Positions 61,913-64,000 of a stretch of 64,000 nt of DNA are shown in pieces. The notes beneath the pieces are model-generated. The model did not search any database. It saw nothing but the letters and a program-made list of their open reading frames with translations, and was not told where the DNA came from. This DNA comes from Dolomedes plantarius (Eukaryota; Arthropoda; Arachnida; Araneae; Dolomedidae). Within the stretch, counting starts at the first letter, position 1, and each line of letters opens with the position of its first letter. The position numbers and the translations under genes are program-made. The stretch is from positions 60,811,119-60,875,118 of the forward strand of contig OU015501.1 of NCBI GenBank assembly GCA_907164885.2, written 5' to 3'.

Positions 61913-61947
61913 TTATCCTGGCAGAACACGCTACTCCTTCACTAAAT
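61913..61947 (+). repeat. Remnant of the Gypsy LTR end
   Basis: ATTATCCTGGCAGAACACGC, then TAC-CCTTCACTAAA matches 56791-56825. It directly follows the integrase stop codon. This is all that remains of a 3' LTR. Confidence 0.75.
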
Positions 61948-64000
61948 GTCTCTTTAGATCTGTCTCTGCCATTCTTATTTTTATAATTATGTTTATGAAA
62001 TATAAGATTAAACCTCGCGGAAATTGTTTATTTCGCGCCGTTTAATTAGCGATAATTTACAATTAAAAAAATTGCTTTCTGCGCATGCTCAGTGACATTT
62101 TTAAATCTAGCTTTAGATACTCACTAAGCACGAATCCGCTTAAACACATTAATTTGTTTTTTCGCATTATTATGATTTTCAACATTTGGCGATGATGTGG
62201 TGAGTATAATTTTTGTATTAGTATACATTTACTTACTATCTAGCCGTCATGTTTTGACGGATATCAACTAGTCTTCTATATATTTAAGTTGCTAAGCTGA
62301 CTTCTTGGGCAGTCCGTGAGAGAAAACTACTGCATCAATTTACTTCAATTTGGTCTTGAACGAAAGATTGTTATCTGTAGATCTGTCAAATTTGGTTTTT
62401 GTAGCCGCAATTTCTATTAATTAGTGATAATTTACAATTAAAAAGCTGATTTCTGCGCATGCTCAGTGGCATGTTTAAATCTGGCTTTAGAAACTCACTT
62501 TTTCTGCTCATGCTCAGTGAAACGTTTTAATGATAAATACGTTTATTCCGAGGAGTTTCTCTAGATCTCTCATTGCCATTTTTATTTTTATGACAATTAT
62601 GTTTGTGAAATGAAAGATTAAACCTGATGGAAATTGTTTATTTCTGCTGTTTAATTAACGATAATTTATAATTAAAAAAACTGCTCTCTGCACATGCTCA
62701 GGGACATTTTTAAATCTGGCTTTATATACTCAATTAGCACGAGGCCGCTTAAACACATTAATTTGTTTCTGCGCATTATTATGATTTTGAATATTTGGCA
62801 ATGATGTGTTGAGTATAAGTTGTGTATTAGTACATTTATTTAATATCTAGCCGTCATGTTTTGACTGGTACCAACTAGTCTATATATTTAAGTTGCTAAG
62901 CCGACATTTTGGGCAGTCCGTGAGAGAAAACTACTGCATCAATTTACTTCATAATAGTCTTAAACGAAAGATTGTAATCTGTAGATTTGTCAAATTTGGT
63001 TTTTGTAACCGAAATTTCTATTAATGACCGATAATTTACTATTAAAAATTGATTTCTGCCATGCTCAGTAGCATGTTTATATCTGTCTTTAGAAACTCAC
63101 TGTTTCTGCGTATGCTCAGTGACACGTTTCAATGATAAACACGTTTAATCCGAGGAGTCTCTCTCTCTCTCTCTCTCTCTGACATTTTTATTTTATGATA
63201 ATTTTGTTTGTGCTATCTATATATTTAAGTTGCTAAGTCGACTTTTTGGGCAGTCCGTGAGAGAAAACTACTGCATCAATTTACTTCATTTTGGTCTTCA
63301 ACGAAAGATTGCAATCTGTAGATTTGTCAAATTTGGTTTTTGTAACTGCAATTTCTATTAATTAGAGATAATTTACAATTAAATATTTATTTCTGCGCAT
63401 GCTCAGTGATATGTTTAAATCTGGCTTTAGAAACTCACCATTTCTGCGCATGCTCAGTGACATGTTTTAATAATAAACAAGTTTATTCCGAGGATCCCTC
63501 TAGATCTCTCTCTGCCATTTTTATTTTTATGATAATTATGTTTGTGAAATATAAGATTTAACCTGATGGAAATTGTTTATTTCGCGCTGTTTAATTTACC
63601 ATTAAAAAAATTGCTTTCTGCGCATGCTCAGTGACATTTTTAAATCTGGCGTTAGATACTCACTAAGCACGAGGCCGCTTAAGCATATTAATTTGTTTCT
63701 GCGCATTATTATGATTTTCAACATCTGGCAATGATGAATATAATTTGTGTATTAGTACATTTATTTACTATCTAGGCGTCATGTTTTGACGGGTATCAAC
63801 TAGTATAAGATTAAACCTGATAGAAATTGTTTATTTCGCGCTGTTTAATTAGCGATAATTTACAATAAAAAATAATTGCTTTCTGCGCATGCTCAGTGAC
63901 ATTTTTAAATCTGGCTTTAGATTCTCACTAAGAACGAGGCCGATTAAACACATTAATTTGTTTCTGCACATTATTATGATTTTCAACATTTGGCAATGAT

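Larger units (their letters stand above)
56565..61947 (+). mobile_element. Ty3/Gypsy LTR retrotransposon inserted in Helitron unit 2, 3' LTR almost absent
   Basis: A left LTR, gag, protease, reverse transcriptase, RNase H and integrase lie in order. The Helitron unit stops at GAGGAGTCT on the left and resumes with GTCTCTTTAGATC on the right, implying a 4-base GTCT duplication. On the right only about 35 bases matching the last part of the left LTR (ATCCT-GCAGAACACGCTAC) follow the integrase stop. The polypurine tract and most of the 3' LTR are missing. The 5.4 kb includes a 1.2-kb Tc1/mariner insertion. Confidence 0.85.
55674..64000 (+). mobile_element. Head-to-tail array of non-autonomous Helitrons, about 600-bp units
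   Basis: Units begin TCTATATATTTAAGTTGC and end with the hairpin CCGTCA-TGTTT-TGACGG, then 7-9 bases and CTAG; the next TC follows at once. Boundaries: unit 1 55674-56282 (609 bp); unit 2 56283-62271 (split by the Gypsy element); unit 3 62272-62878 (607 bp); unit 4 62879-63215 (3' truncated); unit 5 63216-63803; unit 6 from 63804, lacking its 5' end and running off the edge. The first unit follows an A. Within units TGCGCATGCTCAGTGACAT recurs three times. No coding is present. Confidence 0.8.

Noticed and set aside
55674..64000. Simple centromere-type satellite
   Set aside because: Unit borders coincide with Helitron termini (TC start, hairpin plus CTAG end), which a neutral satellite would not show.

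Overview
This is an AT-rich animal nuclear segment: intron-split genes, long (TA)n microsatellites, tRNA-derived SINEs and many DNA transposons. The gene content, the SINE style and the abundance of Tigger/pogo, mariner, hAT and Helitron elements suggest an arthropod, most likely a chelicerate such as a spider or scorpion. That assignment is an inference; no marker gene fixes it. Nothing bacterial is present.

Three host genes are well supported. (1) The first coding exon of an ALKBH2-like DNA dealkylation enzyme lies on the minus strand at 4686-5117, and the gene runs off the left edge. (2) A complete four-exon ERp29/Windbeutel gene lies on the plus strand, 26966-37518, with a signal peptide, thioredoxin-like domain, C-terminal helical domain and KDEL tail. 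(3) A complete but very divergent ERH (enhancer of rudimentary homolog) gene of four exons lies on the minus strand, 55550-49526. Its exons are too short to show as long open frames. A THAP-domain exon pair (20471-20524, 21129-21407) and a possible small two-exon reading frame (8375-8888) are weaker.

Most of the rest is nested mobile DNA. From 7095 to 19500 a Helitron sits inside a (TA)n tract. It holds two separate Tigger elements. One (Tigger-B) carries another Tigger (Tigger-C) in the end of its transposase. The other (Tigger-A) sits in the last codons of the Helitron helicase and itself carries a mariner and a PIF/Harbinger element. From 21930 to 25690 are a pogo (POGK-like) transposase fragment, a Jockey-type LINE and a 186-bp hAT MITE. 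The ERp29 introns hold a tRNA SINE with its target duplication, a 752-bp palindromic MITE, a deleted Tigger carrying a solo LTR, a mariner fragment and a Merlin element. From 43943 to 48060 a mariner carries a BED/hAT element. A second hAT lies in the last ERH intron.

From 55674 to the right edge are about 600-bp units that look like a satellite. Each intact unit starts with TC and ends with a hairpin followed by CTAG, so the array reads as head-to-tail non-autonomous Helitrons. A Ty3/Gypsy element with a nearly absent 3' LTR is inserted in one unit, and a nearly intact Tc1/mariner element (DD36E by my count) is inserted in its reverse transcriptase.

No functional operon or multi-gene system was found. 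The notable biology is the divergent ERH gene, the conserved PCNA-binding motif of ALKBH2, and the layered transposon history, in which several empty sites can be read directly.
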